In this document: positions 1 to 11,532 of the stretch, piece by piece | Position numbering within the stretch: the stretch's first letter is position 1 | Layout of the letters: each line of letters starts with the position of its first letter | Assembly: GCA_034359265.1 (NCBI GenBank) | Contig: CP136893.1 | Location: forward strand, 24,002,001-24,066,000 | Direction of reading: 5' to 3' | Origin: Canna indica | Lineage: Eukaryota; Streptophyta; Magnoliopsida; Zingiberales; Cannaceae | Length of the DNA stretch: 64,000 bases | Made by a program: the position numbers and the translations under genes | Notes under the pieces: generated by a model | Seen by the model: the letters and a program-made list of their open reading frames with translations, nothing else | Told to the model about the DNA's origin: nothing | The model's database searches: none

Positions 1-413
1 TTCTGTGTGAGGCATTGGCAACCTTTGGAATTCACGATCGTCAGAGCATCCAAGACCATATTTCGATACGGTTGCTCAACGAATGTTGTATGAGTTACGG
101 ACGAAGATCCAATATTAGACGACTGGCCTCCTAATTCATACGATGACATGCCTATGAATTACTCCCCGTGTGAAATCCATCGATAGTAATGATTCATTAA
201 ACCATTTCTGTATAGGTGCAATCTCACTGCCTATCGGTCTAGGAAAAATAAGTTGACACACCGGCGATATGGACATCTGATTTTGTCAACACTAACAAAT
301 TGCGGATTTGAATATGCGAAGTTCAAAAATTACTGAACACCGCTCTTGAATTCTTTAAGTAAACCTCCACGGTACATCCGACGGAAGATCGTAGTACTAC
401 GATCTTCCGTCAT
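1..413 (-). pseudogene. CACTA transposase, N-terminal Transpos_assoc domain, broken
   Basis: Read from the ATG at 413-411 the minus strand encodes a relative of the other two transposases here: MYRGG, then FLNFAYSNPQFVSV, IRCPYRRCVN, LHLYRNGL and WISHGE. This is the Transpos_assoc-type N-terminal domain with its Cys-rich motif. In-frame stops follow GVQ, FLDR and SHGE, so this copy is dead. A 30-bp perfect palindrome (381-410) replaces the usual DRSWMY segment. The rest of the gene lies outside the window. No function is expected now; intact relatives carry out cut-and-paste transposition in the nucleus. Confidence 0.75.
381..410. repeat. 30-bp perfect palindrome inside the transposase start
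   Basis: The 15 bases ACGGAAGATCGTAGT are followed at once by their exact reverse complement. The related genes have a single copy of the left half and then TGGATGTACCG, so this looks like a local inverted duplication in the coding region. Confidence 0.9.
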
Positions 414-522
414 GATTCTGTACGTGATATATCAAAACAATTACTTCTTTAGAAATCTTCATAGGTGGGGTGGTCCTATTCCATTCAGGAATCAAATTAT
501 TCTACTTGCATTTAAATATATT

Positions 523-654
523 TTTTAACATTCAATTTCAGTCGAAATTCCGGCAGCATTTCCCTATAGTTCTCCAACTATGCATATCATCTGGGCGCAT
601 ACTTGGAGAACAAGGGATATCTGCTAGAATTTCAAACTGAAATGAATGTTAAAA
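523..654 (-). ncRNA. Hairpin in the CACTA leader, copy 1 (candidate structured RNA)
   Basis: The two arms are reverse complements over about 55-60 nt with few mismatches. The outer ends are TTTTAAC and GTTAAAA and the loop is at 584-596 (in element sense GCCCAGATGATAT). It sits about 110 bp before the transposase ATG. The same structure occurs at 35740-35873 and 54009-54142. Parts of the arms differ in sequence from copy 2 but still pair. Transcription and processing are not shown; it may be an intron or leader hairpin only. Confidence 0.6.
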
Positions 655-2935
655 GAAATTTTTAACTGCAAGTAAAATAATTTTGATTTCAAACTGTCCG
701 ATCAAGGACAATTCAGAAATCGTAAAGAATATATAAGTTTTGTACTTCTTATAGACAACGATACGATCTCCGAACGGATCTAAGGTATTGTAAAAAAAAT
801 ATGATCCAACGGTCGATAAGTTTGTGTCACTTTTTCAACTCGTGAATCATAATATTATTTTCAATTTCAATTCTAAAATTATACCGACAAAGTGATGTCA
901 AACTGATACTGAATTCAATGTCTAGAAAATTTCAACAAACACAAACAAGAACAACATAAACAAGCTTCCTTGCTTAGTAGCCTAATTATTTGAATATTTC
1001 CATACTTCAAGAACAACATAAACAAGCTTTTATAGCTCAGCTCATACATGATTCAAGAACATTAAAAATATGCAAAATTAAGAAATTCATTAAACCTACA
1101 GTAGCACTTCAACTGCCAATCTAGTATAAACCTATTGTAAAAAAAAATCCTCAAACAGATAATAACATTCAAGTTGTGCACTTCAACTGCCAATCTAGTA
1201 TAAATGAGAACAACCAATGAACAAGATTGAAACATATAGGAATTTTTTTGTACCTTGATAGTGGCAACAAGAATCAACCTGCAAAAGAAATAGCACAATC
1301 ATCAAAACTTGGTTTTGACAAATTTAGTTATAAATTAACCACAACTTATTAATTGTAGAAAATATTTAATGAATACTAGATGAGTTTATACTCATTTGGA
1401 AATGCAAACAGTATTCAAAATCAATATTTTGAAAATAATGGACAAGATTCATGCTTATTTGTACAGGTGAATTGTCATGTCATACATTGGTCAGCCTCTA
1501 CATGGCATGGGCAATATGAGCTAGGGCATACTTTTCATCCTTGGCTAAAACATCTGCATACCCCACTACTTAGTTAAAGTCCAGTAAATAGGATTGTCCA
1601 ATCTCAAATTTCCTAAATGTGTATTTAACAAGATAAAAAACTAACGTGTGTCAAATTAGAAATCAAACACCAGACATAGATGACATAGTGCAACTATATA
1701 TCTAGTAAATGTCATTAACAATATAACTGAATAACTGATACAACCAACTTGAATATAAGAATTGATAACGCGTAAGGTAATTCCAAAAGGAAAGGTGGCA
1801 TGGAGAACTATAACTAAATCTAAATAAGCCTAACCAAAGAAAAGTTTCAAATTAAGTCACAACAGAGTAGTGGACTAAGTTCCATTACTTGAATAGCTTT
1901 TTTTTACAAGATCTCTAATGCAAACTATGGTTTTCTTATGCTATATTTAACATAAATGAATATAATGATAGCCAAATTGGAAACTCAAGGATTTGCCCAC
2001 TGGGGATACTTCACTCTATGAAGTATTTTAGGCATACCATAGTGACTACATTTGTTCTCATCCTTGCTATGCATGAAACATAACTTGGAATGCTACTGGA
2101 AATCCGTTCTCATGAAAATCCTTGGTTTGTATGAGAAAGAAAGATAACCTTCCACAAGAAAAATCCTATCTAATCATCCAACTACTAACTTTTTATACTC
2201 AATGAGAAACTTCTGGTTGGTAAGATCCTTGAGATGTTGATACATCACGGCTTCTTTCTAGCACCAACTAATTCCTAAACCTAAGGCCACTATGAGTGTT
2301 GTCTTCTTGACTCCTGACATTCAACAGTCCACCTCAAATACCAAAATCAGATAAGAGGATGTCCAAATTGGTACCTTTTTGCCCACAAAGCATTTCTTTG
2401 TGCACAAAACTTCCAGAACCAGTTAGGCTGCAATAGAGGAATCTATAATGATGCCTAGCTAGCATGGTGTGTGTGTGTTATCATGAACTGAATTCAGCAG
2501 TGTTCAGCATGCTGAATTCAGCATGTTGAGAATTCAGATTTGCTGCAAACCTAGTCAATATCATCATCAGTGAACTGCAACAAAGGCTTAAAGCGTTTGT
2601 TTGTGCCAGCATTATCTTCATAGCGTTCGAAAAGAAGCAATCAGATGAGTGTATCATTAATTTTACTAAATTTAAAAGCTGATAATTATAAAGTTAAAAG
2701 TACACAGCAATACTTGCATATCAAAATAAAATTCAAAAGAAAGGTTTGGCTATAATCCCATTCCGAGAAGATTCAGAATAATTGGGTTAGCAATCATCAG
2801 TACAAACCAACTTATGGAATTTTACATTCTTCGTTTTCTATATGATCATAAGATTACCATGTGATAAGCCTTAATTCATACAGAATAAAGTAAGGTTAGA
2901 AATGTACAAATAGACTAATTAGGTTTCAAGTATAA
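655..2935. other. AT-rich interior of the CACTA element, no gene seen
   Basis: The first part (to about 920) matches, inverted, the leader region of the other CACTA copies (for example the ATCTCCGAACGGATCTAAGG stretch). The remainder is AT-rich without recognisable coding capacity and may be a long leader intron or a further insertion. A cluster of CTGAATTCAG/TTCAGCATGCTGAA palindromes lies at 2488-2540. Short open frames here carry no known motif. Confidence 0.4.
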
Positions 2936-2960
2936 ACCCTAGTCGTCGGCTAGGGTTTTG

Positions 2961-2963
<3 letters not shown>

Positions 2964-3004
<41 letters not shown>
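2964..3004. repeat. (GA)n microsatellite
   Basis: About 20 uninterrupted GA units in the GC-rich leader of the CACTA element. They give rise to artificial Arg-Glu-rich and Leu-Ser-rich open frames on both strands. Confidence 0.95.
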
Positions 3005-3007
<3 letters not shown>

Positions 3008-3224
3008 GAGGAGGAGAAGGATATCGGCGGTTGAACAGTCGAGCAGGGGCGAGGCCTGCTTGCGGCGGGCGACGAGCAGTGGGCGGCGGTCCGTGTGCAA
3101 CGTGCGGCATGCGACGGTCGGCGTGCGGCGTGTGGTGACAGAGAGAATGAGTGAGGCGCGCGGTAGAGAGAGAGGGAGATCGGGTTGAGCAAGGGATCGA
3201 AGAGAAAAAAAAGGGTTTGGGCAC

Positions 3225-3495
3225 GCAAGGAATTTAATAACATTTTGAGACGGCACTAACGGTCGCAAAAAAGCCATCGTAACGAATGGTCACAAATGGT
3301 CGTCAAACACGTTGCCATATTGTGACAGCACTATACGCGGTTGCAGTGTCGTCGCTATTTTGCGACGGCACTCAATGCGGTCGCAAAATCCGTCGCCCCC
3401 TTGCCAGTCAGTGACCCCAATGGACGGCGGTCGCAGACCTGTCGCATCTGCTACCGCATATTGAGCTGTCACAAAAATCTATTTTTTTAGTAGTG
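3225..3495. repeat. CACTA subterminal repeat region (TGCGACGG motif)
   Basis: Repeated and inverted copies of GGTCGCAA / TTGCGACGG / CTGTCGCA lead up to the terminal TAGTAGTG. In CACTA elements such motifs bind the small element-encoded protein (TnpA in En/Spm). The motif differs from the AGCAACGGC motif of the other two elements, which suggests a separate subfamily. Confidence 0.6.
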
Positions 3496-4363
3496 ATAAA
3501 AATAATATCCCACGGAAAGATATCGATAGAGTAAAGCAAAATAGATTAGTAATGGCACAAAACTTATATAGCTTAAGCTTTTAGGTTAGATTGGATCAAA
3601 TTTGTATATATCATTACTTCAGTCGATATATATAGCTCAATTTTAGATTTATATCTCCAAAACTAATATATTAGCTCTTATCGATGAGTATTGGCCATTC
3701 TTTTGATCGAGTCATGGAAAGGCCCATCGTTCTGAGGTGTCCACCGGACAGATTGAAATTAAGCCTCAACCTCATCTAGAGGTCATGGTTCCTCATCGAA
3801 TCTACTCGTTCATTTCTAGTTCTACAATAATAGAAAAAAGGATATGTTCATTCTAGTTGTTACACCACCAAGAAATTGAATAATGATTTTTCTATTTTCT
3901 ATACTTTCCTAGTAATTTTCAAAAATTTTGAGTTAAAAAAAGCTTACTTGTATAATTTAATTTTTGAAGGGCTTTTTCACAAAGTTGTCGAAACCTAGAG
4001 TTATATATAGCCCCAATCATCTTTCATTTGATTTTTCACCTATAGAGGGCAACCGTCATCGAGGTATGTCCAGGATGAGTTAAGGCGGTCGAACGGCGAA
4101 GAGGGGGAGTTCGGAAAGAGGTAAGATTTTTCCTCATTCTTTTTGCCACGATTGATTATGTAAATACCATGGACTTGGTATGAAGATTGCGGTGATCAGA
4201 GTTATTATTTTTAATTTTTCACGGTGTCTCATCTCTACATTTTCTTGTCGATTCGAGTTTTGGTGTTGTGCTTTGAACAAAATTTTATGAAAAAACATAT
4301 TGATTGGTAGATGATTATTTTTTAAAAAAATTGACGTCGATTTTATGACTTTATATATATTGG
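3496..4363. other. No gene seen; possible repeat remnant
   Basis: AT-rich sequence with no convincing open frame. The part from about 3990 to 4140 has a TATATATAG stretch and then GC-richer DNA, which could be the promoter and leader of an old retroelement. I see no boundary or protein motif to prove it. Confidence 0.3.
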
Positions 4364-4477
4364 ACTAGACTAGTACCCTTGGGCTCGGCCAGATTAGGCC
4401 CAGAAATGCCCACATTCATAAATCAGACTCAAGCCAAGCCAAACGGCTTAACCCGAGGGCTCCATCGAGCATACAAG

Positions 4478-5735
4478 TGTTGGGTGAAATGGCATACTAG
4501 AGGGGGGGGTGAATAGTATGTTATCTAAAACTAGATGTCTAATTCCGGTTTTAATCATTTTTTAAATTATTTAGGCAAATCGCAATTTATCAACTAGATG
4601 CGAAAGCAAAAATAAACCAATTGAGTACAAACAAAGATACAATGCTAACACAGAGATTTATAGTGGTTCGGCCCCAATGCCTACTCCACTACCTAAGCAC
4701 CCCGTTTAGGATTTCCAAACTAAGTTTACTAGATTAAATTGATTCCCTTACACAGAGGACTTTGACCCAAAGAGTCTCACTCTCAACTTAAGGCACTTCC
4801 ACACCCGGAAGTCTCCGCCTTCTTACCGAGAGCACTCTTCCACCTCAACCCTAAGGGACAACTCAACTAATCATAGTAAACTATGTTTACACAAGTGGCT
4901 TTACACCTTCTACACCAAGGTAACCACTTACACACAAGACCTAACACTGGGTCTTTATACAAGCTCAAATACAAAGAAATAAATAAGAAAATGCAACACT
5001 AAATGGAGCAATAAATAATACAATAAGATACTTAGCTCCACAACAAATTCCCTAGTCCTCTTGATGCCTCAAGGTGATGGATCGATGAAGCTTTGAAGGC
5101 TATATCAAGGAATGAGATATCAAACTAGGGTTTTTTCAAGTAATGGCTCAATGGAAGCTTGGAATTGATCAAGGATGGCTCAATGAAGTATGCGAGTGAT
5201 CAAAAGTTGTGAAGGAAGGCTTAGGTGATGGGTATTTATAACCCCTCCAAGGAACGGCTCGTCAACGGGCGCATTTTTGCCCGTTGGCGACGCCCAGTTG
5301 ATTGTCCGATCGATTGTCGGTCGACCGATTGATCAACCGAAAGCGAACTACCGATATCTGGGACACAAGCCAATTTTTCACTACCTTCGGTCGACCGAAC
5401 CTAGGCTGAGCTTGATTTTTTCAGCCTTCTTCTTGCGCACTTCATTTCCGGATTCCGGCCTTCAACGTGCGTCAACTTGGAGAGCTTTCCATGTGATCTT
5501 TAGACTCGTCCAATACGTCTTTGGTGCACACGTCAAACTTTGAGAAATTTCCGCGACAAACCTAAACGCGTCGATCAATGTCCTTTCGATTATCTGATTT
5601 TTCTGATATTTCCAATCGAGGACATCGAGCGCTAACCGATATGGAACCTGAAAAATTTCGCAATGAAATATTAGTTTCATATTTGTTATCATCAAAACCG
5701 AGATTAAAACCAAGGTTGAAAACCTTAAGCCAGCA
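4478..5735 (+). mobile_element. Solo LTR of family S, copy 1
   Basis: Begins TGTTGGGTGAA and ends CTTAAGCCAGCA, flanked by the perfect 5-bp duplication ACAAG (4473-4477 and 5736-5740). It contains ACTAGAGGGGGGGGTGAATAG near the start and GTGGTTCGGCC in the middle, both shared with copies at 59795-61022 and 61929-63069. There is no internal coding part, so it is a solo LTR left by recombination. The lineage (Copia or Ty3) is not decided by the LTR alone. Confidence 0.85.
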
Positions 5736-5924
5736 ACAAGGATACTCACGACCACATTAATTACGAGAGATTCGTCATTACAAGACCGACATCTACGGGA
5801 TCAACATCAACCCATTATGAGCAACATCTCTACGAGATTATCAGGTGAACTCTTCGCCAGGCATCCCTTATCCTACACTATATACAGACACGAAGCCTCA
5901 AGTACCCTACATTCCAATTTATAT

Positions 5925-7839
5925 TGTTATAACCAAAAAATTTATTTTATTTTTTGATTGGTTTCATGCAGGAAAACGAAAACTCAAGGCGGGCAAGTTA
6001 GCGGGGTCTCGAGAAATTTTTGGTAAGAGTTTAAATTAAGAAAAAAAATATATGATAATGAGATATTCCTGTAAAAAAAATGTTATTCTTACTATTATTG
6101 TTCTGCGATCATAAAATTTAGTCGAACTCGGTGGTTCGATCGGAATTCAAATCGAACGAAATTAGATATAATAAGGTTTTTATAAATAAATTAAAGGGAG
6201 GGGTAAAATAGTAATTTGGGGTTAATTTTAACCCCAAATTAATTAAAAGGGGTAACTTGGGGTTAATTGTTAACCCCAAGTTATAAAAGGGGGGGCCGCG
6301 ATCGCGACCCAGAGAGAGCAGCACGAGAGGGGAAAAGGAGGGCGATCGTGGCAGCGGTGATCTCGGCCCGGTGATCTCGGCGGCGGCAGTGATCGGAGCT
6401 CAGACGGCCGTTCATTCACAGTGAATGGTTAACTTTCCTTCTGCCCTATTTTCTAAGTACGAGCTGTCGCCCCTTTTTGCTTCTCGAGTTGTGGGTGCCA
6501 GATTTGTTTCCCGCCGTGTGGTTTTCTGGTAATTGGGGGTGGTTTGAATGAAAGTTTTCGGTGCTGCTTCTCTGTAGTTCTTGTGCAATGATGTATCGGA
6601 TTTCGGGGTGGTGATCGGTGGTTGGAATTGTTACGATGGAGCAAACTACTCCCAAGATGCCTCGGCTGGTTGATTTTGCCAATTACCGATTGAATACCCT
6701 ATTTACTGGTGTGTGATCTCGCGATTACAGACATATTTCTATGCTTCCTAGTGTGTGATTGCGCAATTAAAGATTTAACATTATTCCGCTTTAATACCCT
6801 GTTCTTGTTATTGCTTTCGCCAGTTACAGCTTTAATACCTTGTTCATGTTGTTGATTTCGCTAGTCTTAAATCTAATGTTATATAAGAATGGATGCTTCG
6901 GTTGAATCGAATGATGTTTATTAAGAAATGTTTGAACTATGGTCGATTGCATGAATTCGCTTGCTATCAGTCGATTGCTTACCAATAGATGATCTGTATT
7001 GTATCTGTGAGTTGGTGAATCGGAAGGAGGGGTGAGTTCGGTAAATGGGATGTTGGCCGGTGATCGGTTGTTTCCTTGATGCCTCTGTCGAGCAATGAAT
7101 CATGAACATAGTAGGCATCGGGTCTTTGGACCGGGAAGCTCGTCAGTACTGCCACGCTGACGACCGACTCGGGTGGCTTGTGTGATAGTAGAATGATTTA
7201 TTATTGTTTATTACATGTTGACTATTGTTGATAAGCTTCTACTGAATGGTTGCCAGATAAATGCATAGTTGTATAGAACAAATCTGCATATTGTTCTTTC
7301 CTTGGAGCTTCACTTTGGTTACGGAACATTACGTTATTGCTTACTCGTGCATTTCTGTGGCCTTGTACTAAATGAACATGGTTGTAGTGAGATTTGTCAC
7401 TCACTAAGTCCTAATTGGACTTTCCTTTTTTTTATCATCTTGCAGCACCTGTGCGTAGTCAGACAAGTACTGGAATGTCGTAGCGCAGTTGGGGCGTCAG
7501 GAGCAGTCGATCTCGTGGCACGTCGTGATCAGTAGTTGGGTTTGAGGGGGGGGGGGGGATTGAGTCATTTCATTTCCATTATGCGTTGTATATGGACATT
7601 TAAACCTATATTTTCGTTTGAAGCTAAACGATTGCTGGTTCAATGTTAACCGAGTGTGGTCTTTAGTAGTTATTACATTTCTTATTAACTTTGAGTTGAA
7701 CATTTTAATCTTATATAATATGATAGGCATTTAGATTTCTATGTTGTCCAATGTGGTATTCTGTGATTATATTGTTGGTTTAGGCTTCGGGGTACCGGTA
7801 GTACTCTGGTCGGTTACACCTTAGTTTTGGGGTTTAACA
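5925..7839 (+). repeat. 5' LTR of G1 (1915 bp)
   Basis: Similar to 11533-13922 over its whole length except for about 475 bp that are missing here. The missing part corresponds to about 12753-13230 of the 3' LTR and its edges share a GGGT(C/A)T-like sequence, so a deletion in this LTR is the simpler reading. It carries one copy of the CTCGTCAG..CTGACGA stem-loop module (7127-7175). Confidence 0.92.
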
Positions 7840-7842
7840 ATG

Positions 7843-7861
7843 TGGTATCAGAGCGGGTACG
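7843..7861 (+). promoter_or_regulatory. Primer-binding site of G1
   Basis: TGGTATCAGAGCGGGTACG starts three bases after the 5' LTR. TGGTATCAGAGC is the usual plant primer site complementary to the 3' end of initiator tRNA-Met. Confidence 0.9.
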
Positions 7862-8040
7862 ACAATAGGACTTTACGTATCGTATAGGGCATTGCTATTG
7901 TGTCTATATATGGTATGTCCTAGTCACGAGATTGATGGCTGAACCTGCGCACCAGCGGCGGTACGTATTCTTGATTAAATATTGGTTAATAGTGTATTGA
8001 ATTGTGTGGGCATTGTTCTATTGCTGATCGATCGATCTAT

Positions 8041-9300
8041 ATGGAGGCGCATGATGATATCACGTGGAGCGGTAGTCGTAGCAACTCCGCTGGTGGGCGA
8101 GGCCGAGGTAGAGGCCGAGGCTGTGGCCGGGGACGGGCTCGGGGCACTAGTCGGGCGGCTCAAGAGGAGGCAATTAGGGACCCCAGAGTCGAATTGTTGT
8201 TGGCTCAAGTGACGAAGCTGACTCAGGAGCTTCGTAGAGAGCGAGACGAGTTTCGCAAGGAGCGGGAGGTATTTCAGAGGGAGCGAGAGATGGGTCAGCC
8301 ACAAGCCCCACCTGTGCCACCAGTGGAACTTGCAGTGCCGGACACCAGTGAACCAGCTCAGTTTAGGAGCATAGCAAAGGATCGTCGAGAACCAATGGCG
8401 AGTAGTACCCTGTACATGAACTTCGTGAAGCTGATGCCGCCAGTATACACAGGTGTTGATCCCCAGGTGGAGGTGACAGTGTTCTTGAATGATTGCATGG
8501 GGCTATGTGAGGTATTGGATTGTTCTTCGAAGGCTATGGCACACATGGTCGGACTTCAGCTGAGGGGCCCGGCAAAAGAATGGCATCAGATATGGAAGGC
8601 CCGCTGGGGAACTCACGCGCCACCTCCTACTTGGGAAGAATTTTGAAACGCCAATCTGGAGAAGTATCTTCCCAAGAATGTTCGTGAGAGAAGGGCAAGG
8701 GAGTTCGAGCAGCTTCGTCAAACAGGAAGTATGACAGTGGTAGAGTATGAGATAGAATTCACGTGATTGTCTCGTTACCACCCAACCTTGATGGTGGAAG
8801 AGGTTGACCGAGTAAGATGATTTGTGGAGGGCTTGAGGGTGCAGATAGGCAGATTGATCCACTACACTGAGGACACCACTTTTGTACAAGTGGTGGATGA
8901 GGCGATGAGGAAGGAGGCCATGGTACCTACAGATCAACAGGATGGGCCAGGGAAGAAGAGGTTTAGACCTCATATAGGGGGAGACAGACAGTTTCATTCA
9001 GAGGCGAGTGGCTCTGGGGTAGCTCGCCTGTAGGGCCGTGGACAGAGTAATTCCAGAGGGCTGGCAGGCTCAGGACAAACGACCGCATAGGGTGCCGCAG
9101 CAGTCGGAGGGTAGAAAGGTGAATCTCAGATTCCGCAGTGTGGGCATTGTGGGAGGAGGCACTTGGGCATCTATTTGGGTCGCACCGATGCTTGTTTTGG
9201 GTGTGGCCATTCAGGCCACATCAGGAGGAACTGCCCGATTGGGGGCGGTCGAGCAGCGACTCAGTCCAGGGGTAAGGCTCCCATGTCTTCAGCATCAGTA
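8041..9300 (+). pseudogene. gag polyprotein of G1, broken
   Basis: The ATG at 8041 opens a frame of about 200 codons: an N-terminal Gly-Arg-rich stretch, a charged coiled-coil-like segment (QELRRERDEFRKEREVFQ), then the retrotransposon gag core (FVKLMPPVYTGVD, AMAHMVGLQLRGPAKEWH). A TGA at 8644 stops it; gag-like sequence continues with further stops and ends in a CCHC zinc knuckle at 9193-9234 (CFGC, then H and C at the usual spacing). In intact elements gag forms the cytoplasmic virus-like particle and the knuckle binds RNA. An earlier in-frame start at 8002 lacks an ATG. Confidence 0.85.
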
Positions 9301-9415
9301 GCGCAGCGGACTTAGACCCAGACATTAGGGCAGTAGAGAACGACCAACTCAGGGAGGCCACCTGCCCCGAGTCTTTGCACTGACTCCTGAGGGTGTAGAG
9401 GCGCCTAATGCAGTA

Positions 9416-11340
9416 GTGATAGGTATCATTTCAATTAATTCATTATCTGCTTATGCGTTATTTGATACGGGTGCTACACATTCTTTTCTATCTGAGTTGT
9501 TGGCTTCGAGAATAGGGAAGGACAAAAGTTGGCTCATTGAGCCTTTGACAGTATCGACGCCTACAAGTGATATTGTGATTACTAGAACAATCTTCAGAGA
9601 CTGTGAGATCTCCATAGGAGGGCACAATCTAAAAGCAGAGCTGATGCTTCTACCAACCCTTGAACTGGATGTAATATTGGGTATGGATTGGTTGTCGGCC
9701 CACTTTGCTTCACTCAACTATAGGACAAAGGTGGTAACCTTCTGCAAGCCAGGGATACCACCCTTCATCTTCCATGGTGATGGAAGGGAAGAGTCCATCA
9801 GAGTGATATTAGCCCTCCAGGCTCGCAAGCTAATGGCGGGAGGTTGTCAGTCGTTTCTGGCTTTCGTGACTGCAGATATCATTGGCAAGGGCTCGTCTGT
9901 TACCCTAGAAAAGACTCCGGTGGTCATGAATTTCCTTGATGTGTTTTCGAAAACACTACCAGGCCTACAACCGGCAAAAGAGATCGAATTCGGCATCGAG
10001 CTTCAACCGGGGGTGAAATCGATCTCAAATCCACCTTACAGGATGTCACCCGCAGAGTTGAGGGAGCTCAAGGCCCAGCTTCAGGAGTTGATGGATTTGG
10101 GGTTTATTCGCCCAAGTATATCTCCTTGGGGAGCGTCAGTGTTATTTGTTAAAAAGAAGGACGGATCTTTGCGGATGTGTATAGATTATCAGCAGCTTAA
10201 CAAAGTAACCATCAAAAATCATTATCCGCTTCCCAAGATCGATGACTTGTTTGATCAGTTGCAAGGAGCCCAGTGGTTTTCAAAAATTGACCTGAGATCG
10301 AGGTACCATCAGCTGAGAATCCAAGATCAGGATGTCAGAAGACCACTTTAAGAACAAGATATCGTCATTATGAGTTCTTAGTTATATCGTTTGGGCTAAC
10401 TAACGCACCGACAGCATTTATGGACCTCATGAACCAAGTATTCAAGGAATTCTTGGACAGATTCATCATAGTATTTATTGATGATATTCTGATCTATTCC
10501 AAGAGCGAGGCGGAGCACAGAGATCATTTGAGGGTAGTCCTGGAAACCCTCAGACAGCATCAGCTCTTTGCCAAATTCTCCAAGTGTGAGTTCTAGTTGA
10601 CTAGTGTAGGTTTCTTGGGGCACGTTGTGTCTAGAGAATGGGTGAAGGTGGACCCCGTAAAGATTGAAACGGTTCATAATTGGGAGAGGCCAACCAATGC
10701 CATCGAGATTCGTAGTTTCTTGGGGCTGGCCGGCTACTACAGAAAATTTGTAGAGAACTTTTCGAAAATTGCCGCCCCACTCACACGTCTGACTCAGAAA
10801 AAGGAAAAATTCATCTGGGATGATAAATGTGAGGAGAGCTTTCAGAAGCTCAAGAACTGTTTGACTACTGCGCCAGTGTTGGCATTACCTTTAGGATCAG
10901 GAGGGTTCGCAGTGTATTGCGATGCTTCTCATGTTGGATTAGGGTGTGTGCTGATGCAACATGGTAGAGTAATTTCGTACGCATCCAGGCAGCTAAAGAA
11001 TCACGAGAAGAATTATTCAACTCATGATCTAGAGCTGGTGGCTATAGTCTTTGCTCCTATACTATGGCGCCATTATCTGTATGGTGAGGCTTGTTAGATC
11101 TACACTGACCACAAGAGCCTCCAGTACTTGTTTACCCAAAAGGATTTGAACCTAAGGCAGCGTAGATGGCTCGAGCTGCTAAAAGACAATGATTGCACGA
11201 TCTTATACCATCCCGGGAAAGCAAATGTTATGGCAGATGCGTTAAGTAGAAAATCCATGGGCAGTTTGGCACATATGGCAGTTAGGAGGTGCCCTCTGGC
11301 GCAAGAGCTTGCCGCGTGCCTGGACGGTGGAGCGTGGACC
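9416..11340 (+). pseudogene. pol of G1: protease, reverse transcriptase, RNase H; broken
   Basis: Protease motif [12 protein letters not shown] is near 9455. The RT domain follows: [20 protein letters not shown], then a frameshift near 10335, then [16 protein letters not shown] and the catalytic [10 protein letters not shown] (about 10470). A TAG replaces a sense codon after CEF (10594) and another follows GEAC near 11095. RNase H shows [31 protein letters not shown] and ADALSRK. The integrase that normally follows is absent. In live elements these enzymes copy the RNA into DNA inside the particle. This is a retrotransposon remnant, not a virus: LTRs and a tRNA primer site flank it. Confidence 0.9.
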
Positions 11341-11393
11341 AAACTAGGAAGTTGAGGTCTCGATAGGTTCCCTTGGTGAAGGTTTGCTGGGAG

Positions 11394-11480
11394 CATCACT
11401 CTGGTCAGGAAGCCACATTGGAAATTGAGCAAGATATGAAGGAAAAATATCCCCACCTATTTGACGTCGCAGTGAGTTTT
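11394..11480 (+). pseudogene. C-terminal pol tail remnant of G1
   Basis: The frame reads HHSGQEATLEIEQDMKEKYP and then HLFDVAVSF. This matches the end of plant Ty3 integrase polyproteins (an EATWE..EDM..KYP..LF-type tail). Its position only a few dozen bases after RNase H shows that the integrase core was lost by an internal deletion between about 11310 and 11390. Confidence 0.7.
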
Positions 11481-11532
11481 TCTTTTTTTTAAAAAAAAAA
11501 TCCAGGACGAATTTTCATTAAGAGGAGTAGAT

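Larger units (their letters stand above)
1..3495 (-). mobile_element. CACTA (En/Spm-type) DNA transposon, truncated by the left window edge
   Basis: The right end reads, on the minus strand, CACTACTAAAAAAAT from position 3495, the typical CACTA terminus. The 270 bp next to it carry repeated GGTCGCA/TGCGACGG motifs in both orientations, as expected for subterminal transposase-binding repeats. Going left there is a GC-rich leader with a (GA)n tract, AT-rich DNA, a hairpin at 523-654 and the first part of a transposase gene that leaves the window. The other end and the 3-bp duplication cannot be seen. The leader and hairpin match those of the elements at 34726-39404 and 52895-57920, in reverse orientation. 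Family is clear; the extent across 920-2900 is inferred. Confidence 0.75.

Noticed and set aside
346..528. Plus-strand open frame of 60 codons
   Set aside because: It overlaps the minus-strand CACTA transposase and its leader, which explain the sequence better.
2919..3277. Overlapping open frames in the GA-rich and GC-rich leader
   Set aside because: They result from the (GA)n tract and have Ser-Leu or Arg-Glu runs only.
9416..11340. Possible integrated pararetrovirus
   Set aside because: Two LTRs, a tRNA-Met primer site, a 5-bp duplication and gag-pol order identify a Ty3/gypsy retrotransposon; no movement or coat protein sequence is seen.
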